A stretch of 64,000 nucleotides of DNA from contig JAFXFO010000017.1 in NCBI GenBank assembly GCA_017520425.1, positions 81,157 to 145,156 of the forward strand, written 5' to 3'. The notes below the pieces were generated by a model that worked only from the letters and a program-made list of their open reading frames with translations, ran no database searches and was not told where the DNA came from. Positions 16,376 to 25,012 of the stretch are shown here, in pieces. The DNA comes from Lachnospiraceae bacterium (GTDB lineage: Bacteria > Bacillota > Clostridia > Lachnospirales > Lachnospiraceae). The first letter of the stretch is position 1. The number at the start of each line of letters is the position of its first letter. Position numbers and translations under genes: made by a program.

Positions 16376-17077
16376 ATGGGTTTTACGAAAATAAGCAATC
16401 AATCATTAACCAATCAGGTAGTGGTTCAAGTGGAAGACTTGATTTTGTCAGGTGAATTAAAGGTAGGTGAAAAGCTTCCTTCGGCAAGAGACCTTTGTGA
16501 AATGTTAGGTGTGAGCAGACCGGTAATCTCTGCTGCCATGATAGAGCTGTCTAAATTAGGTTTTGTGAGAATCTCTCCAAGGCAGGGAATCTATGTGGAA
16601 GATTACATGAGAAAGGGAACTATAGAAACCATGACAGCAGCTATGGGGCATCATAAGGGCGCTATAAAAAAGGAAGGAATCATCTCTTTGCTTCAGGTAC
16701 GTTCAGCCATAGAGAGCCTTTGTGTAAAACTGGTAATAGAGGTAGCAACAGAGGAACAATTGAGAGCAATGGTGCCTTTGTTGGAGGCAATAGATGTGGA
16801 AGATTCTAAAGCAGCGGCAGAAGCTATGTTTGCTTTCCATCACGAATTGGCAGTGATTAGTGGCAATATGTTGCTTCCTCTTATGTATTATTCCTTTAAA
16901 ACGCAAAGCACTTTGTTGTGGGAACAATCCTGCCGACAGATAGGGATAAAGGAGCATTACGAGCAAAAAAGGCAATTGTATCAAGCCTTATTAAAGCGGG
17001 ATAAAAGAGAGGCAGAGAGCCTTGTGAGCGAAAGTATTGCCTATGCCGTAAAGCAATTATCATATATGATGCAGTAG
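16376..17077 (+). CDS. GntR-family (FadR-like) transcriptional regulator
   Basis: A 233-residue one-component regulator. The N-terminal winged helix (residues about 5-70) has the GntR pattern: LILSGELKVGEKLPSARDL, then LGVSRPVISAAM for the recognition helix, then GFVRISPRQGIYV. The C-terminal all-helical FCD-type ligand domain carries RSAIESLCVKLV and FHHELAVISGN, where His residues often bind a metal. It is transcribed away from the flavoprotein pair and is inferred to repress it and itself through the inverted repeat at 16207-16249. The ligand is probably an acid or lipid-like metabolite, but this is a guess from the FCD family. Confidence 0.88.
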   Translation: MGFTKISNQSLTNQVVVQVEDLILSGELKVGEKLPSARDLCEMLGVSRPVISAAMIELSKLGFVRISPRQGIYVEDYMRKGTIETMTAAMGHHKGAIKKEGIISLLQVRSAIESLCVKLVIEVATEEQLRAMVPLLEAIDVEDSKAAAEAMFAFHHELAVISGNMLLPLMYYSFKTQSTLLWEQSCRQIGIKEHYEQKRQLYQALLKRDKREAESLVSESIAYAVKQLSYMMQ

Positions 17078-17091
17078 AATTTAAAATAGAG

Positions 17092-17130
17092 CCGGGTGTT
17101 GCAAGGGTTAATGCAACACCCGGGTTATTA
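17092..17130 (+). terminator. terminator after GntR gene
   Basis: A twelve-base-pair perfect stem, CCGGGTGTTGCA (17092-17103) with TGCAACACCCGG (17112-17123), is followed by a T-containing tail. Confidence 0.85.
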
Positions 17131-17148
17131 TATTCTCTAGGTTTTCAT

Positions 17149-18216
17149 TTATATTCCGGCTTCTTTCTGAATCAGCTCCATAATAGTAGGTATGGAGTCC
17201 ATTTGTCCGCTTTGTTCCATGGCATCAAAGTAATTCTGACGGTTTTCATACAGCTCATTTACCTTATCCACTAAGAGGGCGGTAGTCAAATCATCCTCAT
17301 GCAGGACGATGGAGAAACCTTGACTTTCAAAGGATGCAGCATTCAGAAGCTGGTCTCCGCGGCTACTGGAAGCAGGCAGAGGAATCAGGATATTGGGCTT
17401 GCGAAGAGCTAAGAGCTCGCAAATAGCATTAGCACCTGCACGGGAAATCACGATATCCGCCATGGCGAAGATATCCTTCAGTTCCGTCTTTAAGTATTCA
17501 AACTGCTTGTATCCGGGAGTGGTCAGCAGGAGATTATCCAGCTTATCCTTGCCACAAAGGTGTACCACCTGATACTTTTCCAAAAGCTGGGGGAGTGCAT
17601 CCCTTACCGCTTTGTTTACGTTCATGGCGCCTAAGCTGCCGCCGATGACCATGATGACAGGCTTGTTGGCAGTAAAACCACACATTTCCAGTCCTGCCAG
17701 CTTGTTGCCCTGTGCCAGTTCTTTACGGATAGGAGTACCGGTGAGTACTGCTTTTTCTTCCGGAAGCATCTTGTAGGTCTCCGGGAAATTGCAGCAGATT
17801 TTCTTGGCTACCGGGAAGCAAAGCTTGTTAGCAAGTCCCGGTGTCATGTCCGATTCGTGGATAATGCAGGGAATTTTTAAAGAAGCTGCAGCACGTACCA
17901 CGGGCACGCTTACAAAGCCGCCCTTGGAAAAGACCACATCCGGGCGATATTCTTTTAAAAACTTACGGGCTTCCGAATAACCCTTAATGACACGGAAGGG
18001 GTCTGTCAGGTTTTTCACATCTAAGTAGCGGCGGAATTTGCCGGTAGCAATCCCTACATAAGGGATACCGAAATCCTCCACCAGTCGCTTTTCAATACCA
18101 TCATAGGAGCCCATATAGGTAATTAAGAATCCGGCTTCCTGTAAAGAGGGTAATAAGGCCAGGTTGGGAGTCACATGTCCAGCAGTGCCGCCTCCGGTTA
18201 ATACGATTTTTTTCAT
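17149..18216 (-). CDS. murG: UDP-GlcNAc:undecaprenyl-PP-MurNAc-pentapeptide GlcNAc transferase
   Basis: A 355-residue family 28 glycosyltransferase that adds GlcNAc to lipid I to make lipid II at the inner face of the membrane, the last cytoplasmic step of peptidoglycan precursor synthesis. Glycine-rich loops TGGGTAGHV (residues 7-15) and VIGGSLGAMNVN mark the acceptor and donor domains. SRAGANAICELLAL is the UDP-GlcNAc binding block, and HESDMTPGLANK is the second family signature. It stands alone with a TSCPD gene and not in a dcw cluster. It may therefore be the only copy, moved out, or a second MurG. Confidence 0.92.
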   Translation of the reverse strand: MKKIVLTGGGTAGHVTPNLALLPSLQEAGFLITYMGSYDGIEKRLVEDFGIPYVGIATGKFRRYLDVKNLTDPFRVIKGYSEARKFLKEYRPDVVFSKGGFVSVPVVRAAASLKIPCIIHESDMTPGLANKLCFPVAKKICCNFPETYKMLPEEKAVLTGTPIRKELAQGNKLAGLEMCGFTANKPVIMVIGGSLGAMNVNKAVRDALPQLLEKYQVVHLCGKDKLDNLLLTTPGYKQFEYLKTELKDIFAMADIVISRAGANAICELLALRKPNILIPLPASSSRGDQLLNAASFESQGFSIVLHEDDLTTALLVDKVNELYENRQNYFDAMEQSGQMDSIPTIMELIQKEAGI

Positions 18217-18237
18217 AATATTCCTCCAAATATGAGA

Positions 18238-18477
18238 TTATTCAGTCATGGATTCCAGGGCTTTTGCCAGTTGATCCGGGCAGGAAGTACTTTTAAAACC
18301 GCAGCGGATACCCTTTAAGCGGGAAATGGCTTCTTCTACCGTCATACCCTTTACCAGGGCACTGATGCCCTGCAGATTGCCGTTACAGCCTCCCGTAAAT
18401 TTCACGGACTCGATTCGGCCGTCCTTTACTTCAACATCTATCGCAGTGGAACAGGTCCCTTTTGTCTGATATCTCAT
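18238..18477 (-). CDS. TSCPD domain protein (TIGR03905-like)
   Basis: A 79-residue single-domain protein with the hallmark TSCPDQLAKAL near the C-terminus. Conserved Cys residues include GTCSTAIDV, GGCNGN and IRCGFKSTSC. The TSCPD domain is best known from the C-terminus of ribonucleotide reductases. The stand-alone form is common in Clostridia, with an uncertain role that may involve metal or cofactor binding. The ribosome site GGAGG precedes the ATG. Its stop lies 21 bases before murG, so the two form an operon. Confidence 0.88.
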   Translation of the reverse strand: MRYQTKGTCSTAIDVEVKDGRIESVKFTGGCNGNLQGISALVKGMTVEEAISRLKGIRCGFKSTSCPDQLAKALESMTE

Positions 18478-18740
18478 ATTTTACCTCCAAATACAATTCT
18501 TATCTTTATTATATCAGAGTCTGAGATAGGAAACAATTGCTAAAAATCAATTTCGGGGAAAGATTAAGGGAGGATTCGACGCAGGGCTTGTCGTCAGCTG
18601 TCGTTATGTAGAGGGCGATGTCTTAACCATTACGAATATAGCGGAATTCATCGGGGAAAGACGGTCGGGAGGATATTGTAAAAAAAGGGCGGAAAAACTA
18701 TACTTATGATACAAAATCCAAGGACAGGAAGGGGAAGGAC
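18478..18740. other. intergenic region with a 98-bp-spaced direct repeat
   Basis: This 263-base gap between divergent genes has no supported coding frame. The block TCGGGGAAAGA followed 4-5 bases later by GGGAGGAT occurs twice, at 18553-18575 and 18651-18674. A GGAAGGGGAAGG stretch just before 18741 can serve as the ribosome site of the next gene. No hairpin with a T-tract was found. Confidence 0.4.
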
Positions 18741-19511
18741 ATGTTTTCAATATTTGAACAGGAAAAGGTAGCAGCTTACGGTATGATAATCAGCTTTGTA
18801 TTAAGTTTGAGTGTACGAATGTTTTTAGGAATGTTATACAGCAGGATGATTATGGAAACGGATAATATGGCGACTACCGGCAACCGCCTTCTGAAACAAT
18901 GTAAGTTGAAATTCACCCATTGTTATCAGCTAAATAACGGGGTGGCAAATGTGCCTGTTTTTGTGGAGAAATTTCTGACCAGACTCAGCTGGGGGCCGAT
19001 TTCCTTTGGTGTGCTTTACCATATTTCCGGTCAAATGCTGATGCTATCGGTGATATTTGCCGGAGTAGGTGCCTGTCGGGCCATCGTGGCAGGAAATATG
19101 TTTGGAGAAATCCTTCCGTTTTATTTATGTACTCTTTGCAATGTTTATATCTACTTTTCGTTGGCAGCCATCGTGGATGTGAAGCAGAAACGTAAAAACT
19201 TAAAAATAAACTTAATTGATTATTTGGAGAACCATCTTTCCAATCGGATGGAGGTAACCCGTGAGGATATCTGCATGCTGTATGGAGAAGGGGAAATGTC
19301 AAACAGCCGCAAAATCATTAAAAGCTTGGATATAATGCCCATTGCCGGCTGGCTGGCAGACAAAAACGGAAGAACCTTGCCGGAAGAAGCGGAGGTGCCC
19401 CAGCTTCAAAGCCGGGAAAGAGTCTGTGAAATCCGTCCTGCAGTAGGATTGGAAGAGGAAGAGGCGGAAGCCTTGGAAGAATTGTTAAAAGAATTTTTGA
19501 GTTTAACTTGA
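18741..19511 (+). CDS. membrane-anchored conserved hypothetical protein
   Basis: A 256-residue protein of unknown function. An N-terminal hydrophobic helix (YGMIISFVLSLSVRMFLGML) is followed by a cytoplasmic-looking stretch, then two or three further membrane segments (residues about 90-155). The last 100 residues are soluble, with a Glu-rich tail (LEEEEAEALEELLKEF) likely to be helical. No enzymatic motif was found. The ORF has a GGAAGGGGAAGG ribosome site. It precedes pgi but is separated from it by 132 bases, so they may be independent transcripts. Confidence 0.7.
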   Translation: MFSIFEQEKVAAYGMIISFVLSLSVRMFLGMLYSRMIMETDNMATTGNRLLKQCKLKFTHCYQLNNGVANVPVFVEKFLTRLSWGPISFGVLYHISGQMLMLSVIFAGVGACRAIVAGNMFGEILPFYLCTLCNVYIYFSLAAIVDVKQKRKNLKINLIDYLENHLSNRMEVTREDICMLYGEGEMSNSRKIIKSLDIMPIAGWLADKNGRTLPEEAEVPQLQSRERVCEIRPAVGLEEEEAEALEELLKEFLSLT

Positions 19512-19643
19512 ATATTTCCCTGCACTTTGATACACTTATAGCAGTTGGTTCAGAAAACGTTTAAGTGCCTTATTTTAAGGAGCCTCGTGAATGGCTGATA
19601 AGGCAGAAAGATAAAATTATTTAGAAAAAGAGAGGTATGTATC

Positions 19644-20993
19644 ATGAGTGCAAAGGTAACATTTGATTATTCCAAAACAGGTGCATTTATTTCAGCAGAT
19701 GAAGTGGCTTTCATGAAGAAGCTGACTTTGGATGCGAAGGATCTTTTGGTATCCAAAACAGGTGCAGGCAATGATTTCTTAGGATGGATTGATTTGCCCG
19801 TAGATTATGACAAGGAAGAGTTTGCACGTATTAAGAAGGCAGCTGCTAAGATTCAGAGCGATTCAGAGGTACTGCTTGTAATCGGTATCGGCGGCTCTTA
19901 CTTAGGTGCCAGAGCGGCTATGGAATTCCTGGGACACAGCTTTGCCAATGTAGTGGACAAGAGCGTTCGTAAGGCTCCGGAAATTTATTTCTGCGGTAAT
20001 TCCATCAGCTCTACTTATTTGAAGCATTTGATGGATGTAATCGGGGACAGAGATTTCTCCATCAATATGATTTCCAAGTCAGGTACCACTACCGAGCCTG
20101 CTATTGCATTCCGCGTATTTAAGGCACTTCTGGAGAAGAAGTACGGCAAGGAAGAGGCTGCAAAGAGAATTTATGCGACCACCGACAAGGCAAGAGGATC
20201 CTTAAAGAACCTGGCTACTGCAGAGGGCTATGAAAGCTTCGTAGTACCGGATGATGTAGGCGGACGTTTCTCCGTACTCACTGCAGTAGGTTTACTTCCC
20301 ATCGCAGTCAGCGGTGCAGATATTGATAAATTGATGGAAGGTGCAGCAAGCGGACGTAAGCGTGCTTTGGAAGCAGCTTTTGAAGAAAACGACGCATTAC
20401 AGTATGCAGCACTTCGTAATATCTTACTCCGTAAGGGTAAGACCATTGAAATCCTGGCAAACTATGAACCTGCTGTTCACTATGTTTCTGAGTGGTGGAA
20501 GCAGCTTTACGGCGAAAGCGAAGGTAAGGACCAGAAGGGTATCTTCCCTGCAAGCGTGGATTTGACCACCGACTTACATTCTATGGGTCAGTATATCCAG
20601 GACGGAGCCAGAATTATTTTTGAAACCGTTATTAACATCGAAAAGTCCAGAGAAGAGATTATCATCGGTGAGGAACCTGTGGATTTGGACGGCTTGAATT
20701 ATCTGGCAGGTCAGACTGTGGACTTCGTAAACAAGAGTGCTATGAACGGAACCATCCTGGCTCATACCGACGGACAGGTACCCAACTTTGTAATCAATAT
20801 CCCTGAAGTAAATGAATTCTACTTAGGCGAATTGTTCTACTTCTTCGAGTTTGCCTGCGGTGTCAGCGGCTACTTACTGGGCGTGAATCCTTTCAACCAG
20901 CCCGGCGTAGAAAGCTACAAGAAGAACATGTTTGCACTTCTCGGCAAGCCCGGCTATGAAGCACAGAGAGAAGAATTGCTTAAGCGTTTATAG
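19644..20993 (+). CDS. pgi: glucose-6-phosphate isomerase
   Basis: A 449-residue enzyme that interconverts glucose-6-phosphate and fructose-6-phosphate in glycolysis and gluconeogenesis. The length is typical of the short Firmicutes form. Sugar-phosphate binding SIS-type segments are visible: [30 protein letters not shown] and [15 protein letters not shown]. The C-terminal signature is [14 protein letters not shown], with the catalytic Lys. The start follows GAGAGG. The gene has its own strong terminator and high codon quality (GAA/AAG-rich, consistent with high expression). Confidence 0.97.
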   Translation: MSAKVTFDYSKTGAFISADEVAFMKKLTLDAKDLLVSKTGAGNDFLGWIDLPVDYDKEEFARIKKAAAKIQSDSEVLLVIGIGGSYLGARAAMEFLGHSFANVVDKSVRKAPEIYFCGNSISSTYLKHLMDVIGDRDFSINMISKSGTTTEPAIAFRVFKALLEKKYGKEEAAKRIYATTDKARGSLKNLATAEGYESFVVPDDVGGRFSVLTAVGLLPIAVSGADIDKLMEGAASGRKRALEAAFEENDALQYAALRNILLRKGKTIEILANYEPAVHYVSEWWKQLYGESEGKDQKGIFPASVDLTTDLHSMGQYIQDGARIIFETVINIEKSREEIIIGEEPVDLDGLNYLAGQTVDFVNKSAMNGTILAHTDGQVPNFVINIPEVNEFYLGELFYFFEFACGVSGYLLGVNPFNQPGVESYKKNMFALLGKPGYEAQREELLKRL

Positions 20994-21005
20994 TTATGAT
21001 TTTAG

Positions 21006-21046
21006 GAAGTGCCTTGGCAGGGAAGCTGCCAAAGCACTTCTATTCT
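21006..21046 (+). terminator. terminator after pgi
   Basis: GAAGTGCCTTGGCAG (21006-21020) pairs with CTGCCAAAGCACTTC (21026-21040) with a small internal mismatch and is followed by a T-rich tail. Confidence 0.85.
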
Positions 21047-21108
21047 ATTAAATATGAGGCGATTTTCATACAATCGTCGTAATCTGTTGCATTTTACAAC
21101 TAAGTAAG

Positions 21109-21266
21109 GCTTTGAGGTGTTACCTATTATGTAATGCACTGTATAAAAGCACAGATTTTCATACTTTGTATGTCATAGGCGGACATACCTGTCCGACAAA
21201 TGACATACAAAGCAGGGAAAGATGTGTTTTATCCAGTGTGTGAATAATAGGTAACATTTCGAAGCC
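21109..21266 (+). repeat. single long hairpin (element C) upstream of hydroxyacid dehydrogenase
   Basis: About 158 bases fold into one long stem. The pairs are TGTTACCTATTAT (21118-21130) with 21244-21256, CACTG (21137-21141) with CAGTG (21234-21238), CTTTGTATGTCAT (21164-21176) with 21200-21212, and CGGACA (21180-21185) with TGTCCG (21190-21195). The basal GGCTT (21109) pairs with AAGCC (21262-21266). There is no T-tract, so it is not a simple terminator. Its sequence is not shared with families A or B. It ends 31 bases before the next start codon. Confidence 0.75.
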
Positions 21267-21296
21267 GTAAATAGGCATTGAAGGAGGAGAAACAGG

Positions 21297-22259
21297 ATGA
21301 AAATCGTTTCGCTGGAGCGTAACAGTGCAGGCACAGACATTTCCATGGAGTGCTTTCAGGATTTCGGGGAAGTGATATATTATGGCAATACTACTACTAA
21401 GGAGCAGGTGAAGGAGAGGGTGAAAGAGGCAGAGATTATCATCGCCAACAAGTCGCCCCTGAATGAAGAGACCTTGAAGGACGCGCCTAATGTAAAGCTC
21501 ATCTGCGAGCTGGCTACCGGCTATGACAATGTAGATTTGGCTTACTGCAAGAGCCGCGGTATTACCGTTTGCAATGTGCGGGACTACTGTACCGGTATGG
21601 TGGCACAGCACACCATGACCCTGGCACTTTGCTTAAGCCAGAAGCTCTTTCACTATGATGATTACGTGAAGTCCGGAGCTTACAGCGCCCAGGACCGTTT
21701 TTCTAATTTTGATGTGCCTTTCTATGAGATGGAAGGCAAGACCTGGGGTATTGTAGGCATGGGTAATATCGGTAAGAAGGTGGCTCAGCTGGCCACTGCT
21801 TTTGGCTGTAAAGTGATTTTCCACTCCGTAACCGGCAAGAGCACCTGCACGGATTATCCGCAGGTGGATAAGGACACCCTACTTAAAGAAAGTGACTTTT
21901 TGTCCCTGCATTGTCCTTTGAGCGATTTGTCCAGAGGATTTATTGATGCAGGAGCTTTGAAAAAGATGAAAAAGGCCGCCATTCTTATCAATGTAGCAAG
22001 AGGCCCTGTGGTAAATAACGCAGATTTGGCAGAAGCTTTGAAGAATGGCGAAATCCTGGCAGCAGGCTTGGATGTCATCGAGGGGGAACCTTTGGAATTA
22101 ACCAATCCCTTAAGTGAACTGAAGGACAGCAACCAGCTGATTATCACCCCCCATCTTGCTTGGGCCAGCGTGGAAGCCCGCACAAGGTGCGTGGAAGGCG
22201 TGTACAAAAATATACAGGCATTCCTGGCCGGCACCCCCACCAATGTGGTGAATCCTTGA
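21297..22259 (+). CDS. D-2-hydroxyacid dehydrogenase (NAD-dependent)
   Basis: A 320-residue dehydrogenase of the D-isomer 2-hydroxyacid family, interconverting 2-oxoacids and D-2-hydroxyacids. The NAD fold has GIVGMGNIGKKVAQ (about residues 150-163). The active-site Arg is in LINVARGPVVNNADL, the Glu in DVIEGEPLE, and the His in IITPHLAWAS. The substrate could be hydroxypyruvate/glycerate or a branched or aromatic oxoacid; sequence alone does not decide. It has an excellent AGGAGG site. The long hairpin immediately upstream may affect its expression. No terminator separates it from gtrA. Confidence 0.9.
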   Translation: MKIVSLERNSAGTDISMECFQDFGEVIYYGNTTTKEQVKERVKEAEIIIANKSPLNEETLKDAPNVKLICELATGYDNVDLAYCKSRGITVCNVRDYCTGMVAQHTMTLALCLSQKLFHYDDYVKSGAYSAQDRFSNFDVPFYEMEGKTWGIVGMGNIGKKVAQLATAFGCKVIFHSVTGKSTCTDYPQVDKDTLLKESDFLSLHCPLSDLSRGFIDAGALKKMKKAAILINVARGPVVNNADLAEALKNGEILAAGLDVIEGEPLELTNPLSELKDSNQLIITPHLAWASVEARTRCVEGVYKNIQAFLAGTPTNVVNP

Positions 22260-22340
22260 CAGATGAGTGCTTTGTGGGTAAAGTAGTGGTGTGTGGATTT
22301 GTCCGCATATTGCGAGGAAGCTAAAGAAAGAGGATTTGAA

Positions 22341-22769
22341 ATGATTGAGAAGATAAAAGAGCTTTGGAAGAAATATGAGGAGATTATTGTATACTTGATT
22401 GTGGGTGGTATTACTACGGTTATTTCCTGGACAGTTATGTTTTTGGTGAGTTATCTGGCTTTTGGGAATCCGCTGCATCCTACCGCAGCACAAAATCTGG
22501 TACTTAGTACTGTGAATTGGACTGCCGGAGTAGCCTCTGCATACCCCATGAATCGTATCTGGGTATTCAAAAGTAAGGAAGCTAATTGGGTGAAAGAAGC
22601 CATCAAGTTTGTAGGTTCCCGTATTTCTACTTATGTACTGGATTTAGTAGTTCGTCAGATATTTGGATTTTTAGGAGTCAATGTATATGTAACCACGGTA
22701 GTGTCAGCTATATTAGTGATTGTCGGAAATTATGTATTAAGCAAATTACTGGTATTTCGGAAGAAATAA
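22341..22769 (+). CDS. GtrA-family membrane protein
   Basis: A 142-residue protein with four predicted membrane helices, characteristic of GtrA/DPMS_TM proteins. These are thought to help flip or bind undecaprenyl-linked sugars for cell-surface polysaccharides. Conserved features are YLIVGGITTVISW near the N-terminus and NWTAGVASAYPMNRIWVFKS, the family hallmark NR.WVF. The helix VYVTTVVSAILVIVGNY precedes the terminal KLLVFRKK. The start at 22341 is preferred because AAAGAGG lies 7 bases upstream; the in-frame GTG at 22293 has none. No glycosyltransferase is adjacent. Confidence 0.85.
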   Translation: MIEKIKELWKKYEEIIVYLIVGGITTVISWTVMFLVSYLAFGNPLHPTAAQNLVLSTVNWTAGVASAYPMNRIWVFKSKEANWVKEAIKFVGSRISTYVLDLVVRQIFGFLGVNVYVTTVVSAILVIVGNYVLSKLLVFRKK

Positions 22770-22784
22770 ATGGAGAGTACTAAT

Positions 22785-23000
22785 ATGTTTCGTAAAATTC
22801 AAAAGCAAAAATCTTATGACAAGGAAAACTTAAGACCTGTTATACGAGCCAGCATATGCAACGGCGAGCAGGTAGCAGGATTTAAGGATGTGAATACCGG
22901 GAAGTTTACGGAAGTGATGCTGATTCGGGATCATAAGGATTTGTATGAGTTTAAAGAGATGTATGGGATAAGGGATGAAGAGATTTCGAAAGAATGGTAG
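22785..23000 (+). CDS. small conserved protein of unknown function
   Basis: A 71-residue basic-then-acidic protein with no membrane segment: an N-terminal KKQ-rich stretch, then VIRASICNGEQVAGFKD and an end rich in Lys and Glu (KEMYGIRDEEISKEW). Relatives are common in Lachnospiraceae, but I know of no tested function. The start at 22785 follows GGAG with 10 bases of spacing. An alternative in-frame ATG at 22770 directly abuts the gtrA stop. It is probably co-transcribed with gtrA and ends at a terminator. Confidence 0.65.
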   Translation: MFRKIQKQKSYDKENLRPVIRASICNGEQVAGFKDVNTGKFTEVMLIRDHKDLYEFKEMYGIRDEEISKEW

Positions 23001-23008
23001 TAGAGATT

Positions 23009-23044
23009 GAGTGGCGGCAGGGAGTAATCCTTGCCGCTCTTTTA
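23009..23044 (+). terminator. terminator after small protein gene
   Basis: GAGTGGCGGCAGG (23009-23021) folds on CCTTGCCGCTC (23029-23039) with a bulge and is followed by TTTT. Confidence 0.75.
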
Positions 23045-23121
23045 TAAAAAAATATTTTTTCAAATTTTTTGTCACCAAATAGATTCTTGCCACACTATAT
23101 GTGTGAAGGGAGACGAAAGGC

Positions 23122-24789
23122 ATGGATGAAACAAAGAAAATGCAGGAAAAATTGATACAGGAATTTGCGAAGGAATACATGGAGCCGTTGTTTTACTTTT
23201 GTTTGAAGAAAACAGGGGACAGTGAGGAGGCGCAGGATTTAACGCAGGATATTGCACTGAATATTCTGACGGCCTTAAACGGCAAGACCGTTCCGGCTAA
23301 TTTTTCCGCATGGGTTTGGAAAATCGCACGCAACAGGTACAGCGTATGGGCGGACAGGAAGCATAGGAGAGCGGAGTCGGTAACCGGTGCCGATATCGCA
23401 GATTATGAAATCGAGGATAAAAATGCAGACATTCTTGAAAGCGTAATTCACAGTGAGCAGCTGGCACTGTTACGGGAAGGACTGGCATTTATCTCCGGAG
23501 ATTACAGAGATATTGTGGTTGCCTTTTACATTGAAGACCGAAGTGTGCGTGATATTGCCGAAAAATTGTCCCTTTCACAGGATACGGTGAAGCAGAGACT
23601 GCACCGTGCGAGAAAAATATTGAAAGAAGGTATGAATATGGCAAGAGAATTTGGAAGATTATCCTTTAAGCCGGAGAATATAACATTTAGCAATAGCGGA
23701 AAATTCGGCATGATGAATGAACCATGGGTTTTTTTGAACAGAATACTTTGTAAGAACATTTTATTGGCAGCTTACAGAACACCGTCCACTGCAGAAGAGC
23801 TGGCTATTGAGGTGGGCGTGGCTTTACCTTATATGGAAGCGGAATTAAAGGATTTGACAGATGCCACACTACTACGCAAGGTGGGAAATAAATACGAAGC
23901 CAATATTATGATAGTCAGTGCTGACGCTCAGGAAAAGATGAATGCACATTTGCAGGGATTGGTACATGAATTGACGGAGCATATCACAAAGTTCATGTCA
24001 ATATATGCATGGAGAGATGAGTATCAACCCGGATGGCATGGAGGATATCAGTCCGCAGAGGATATGAAATGGACACTACTGCTGCAGGCAGTGGATGATG
24101 TGAATAAAGAGATTGGAGCACGTTATAGACAGGAAGAAGGTAATAATCCTCAGATTGGGCCCTGGGGCTATACGATTCGTCCCAATGGTGGAGAGTGGGA
24201 TGTAGTCGGTATGGAGGAGTGTCCTTGTGAATTACCATCTTACATAGGTCTTCATGGTTGCATGCATGCACAGGATGGTGAAATGCCTAATATACCTTTT
24301 GGTGCATATCAGATTTACTATAAAGGAATTGCAGGTAAGAAATCAGATATCATTACATACAATGAAGGCTATGCTTTACAGCAGGTGGTAAATGGCGAAG
24401 CAGAAAAAGTAGAAAGTGCACTGCTGGTACGTTTGGAGGAACAGGGTTATCTTGTAAAGAAGGAAGAGAAATATGAACCCACCTTCTTGGTATTATATCC
24501 GGACGTACCACCTATCATGGAAGAACATCGGGAGAGCTTGATGAACTTTTATGAATCATATATGAAGGCGGTGGAAGTGGTGGATAGACATTATCAGTAC
24601 TGCCTGAAGCAGATTTTGGCAGAGATTCCTGAGTTCCTAAAAGAGAACAAGCATCAGCTCAATCATATTGTTAGCAGCTTCTTATCTACGATAAGAGGTG
24701 CCGTCCTGGAGGAGGCGATCCGTCAGGGATACCTTACTTATGACGAAGCGAAAGATAATCGTATGTTGGGTGTGTATTTGTATGTTTAA
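23122..24789 (+). CDS. ECF-type sigma factor with long C-terminal extension
   Basis: A 555-residue protein. Residues 1-175 are a sigma-70 ECF module. Region 2 contains ARNRYSVWADRKHRRAES, and region 4 contains SVRDIAEKLSLSQDTVKQRLHRARKIL. The remaining 380 residues are not part of the usual ECF length of about 170. They begin with a helix-turn-helix-like segment (TPSTAEELAIEVGVALPYMEAELKDL, about 220-245) and continue with a large domain holding EYQPGWHGGYQ, ECPCELPSYIG and a helical C-terminus. No anti-sigma gene follows, so the extension may itself sense a signal or hold the sigma part inactive. I do not recognise the extension. The ribosome site GGGAG is clear. Confidence 0.85.
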   Translation: MDETKKMQEKLIQEFAKEYMEPLFYFCLKKTGDSEEAQDLTQDIALNILTALNGKTVPANFSAWVWKIARNRYSVWADRKHRRAESVTGADIADYEIEDKNADILESVIHSEQLALLREGLAFISGDYRDIVVAFYIEDRSVRDIAEKLSLSQDTVKQRLHRARKILKEGMNMAREFGRLSFKPENITFSNSGKFGMMNEPWVFLNRILCKNILLAAYRTPSTAEELAIEVGVALPYMEAELKDLTDATLLRKVGNKYEANIMIVSADAQEKMNAHLQGLVHELTEHITKFMSIYAWRDEYQPGWHGGYQSAEDMKWTLLLQAVDDVNKEIGARYRQEEGNNPQIGPWGYTIRPNGGEWDVVGMEECPCELPSYIGLHGCMHAQDGEMPNIPFGAYQIYYKGIAGKKSDIITYNEGYALQQVVNGEAEKVESALLVRLEEQGYLVKKEEKYEPTFLVLYPDVPPIMEEHRESLMNFYESYMKAVEVVDRHYQYCLKQILAEIPEFLKENKHQLNHIVSSFLSTIRGAVLEEAIRQGYLTYDEAKDNRMLGVYLYV

Positions 24790-24811
24790 TAAGTGAAATT
24801 AGTGTTAAAGG

Positions 24812-24852
24812 GCCGTCCTTCTCAAGGGTATGAGAAGGGCGGCTTTATTATT
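24812..24852 (+). terminator. terminator after sigma factor gene
   Basis: GCCGTCCTTCTCA (24812-24824) pairs with TGAGAAGGGCGGC (24831-24843), with one mismatch, and is followed by TTTATTATTTTT. Confidence 0.9.
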
Positions 24853-24875
24853 TTTATAATTTCGTAAAAAACCTC

Positions 24876-24906
24876 TTGACCTGCTCCTTGGGAGCAGGTT
24901 TACAAT
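24876..24906 (+). promoter_or_regulatory. MerR-type promoter with 19-bp spacer and central dyad
   Basis: TTGACC (24876-24881) and TACAAT (24901-24906) are separated by 19 bases, two more than optimal. A perfect dyad ACCTGCTCC-TTG-GGAGCAGGT (24879-24899) fills the spacer. This is the diagnostic layout of promoters that MerR proteins activate by DNA distortion. The MerR gene lies 107 bases downstream, so autoregulation is likely. Confidence 0.9.
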
Positions 24907-25012
24907 ATGCTTGTAACAAAGAAAGTACTGCTAACTGCGATTGTCGCGGCCGGACAGAGCAGGTTTGCAGGAGGAAATGTTAAGATTTATTGTGAGTATG
25001 GAGGATTAAGAT

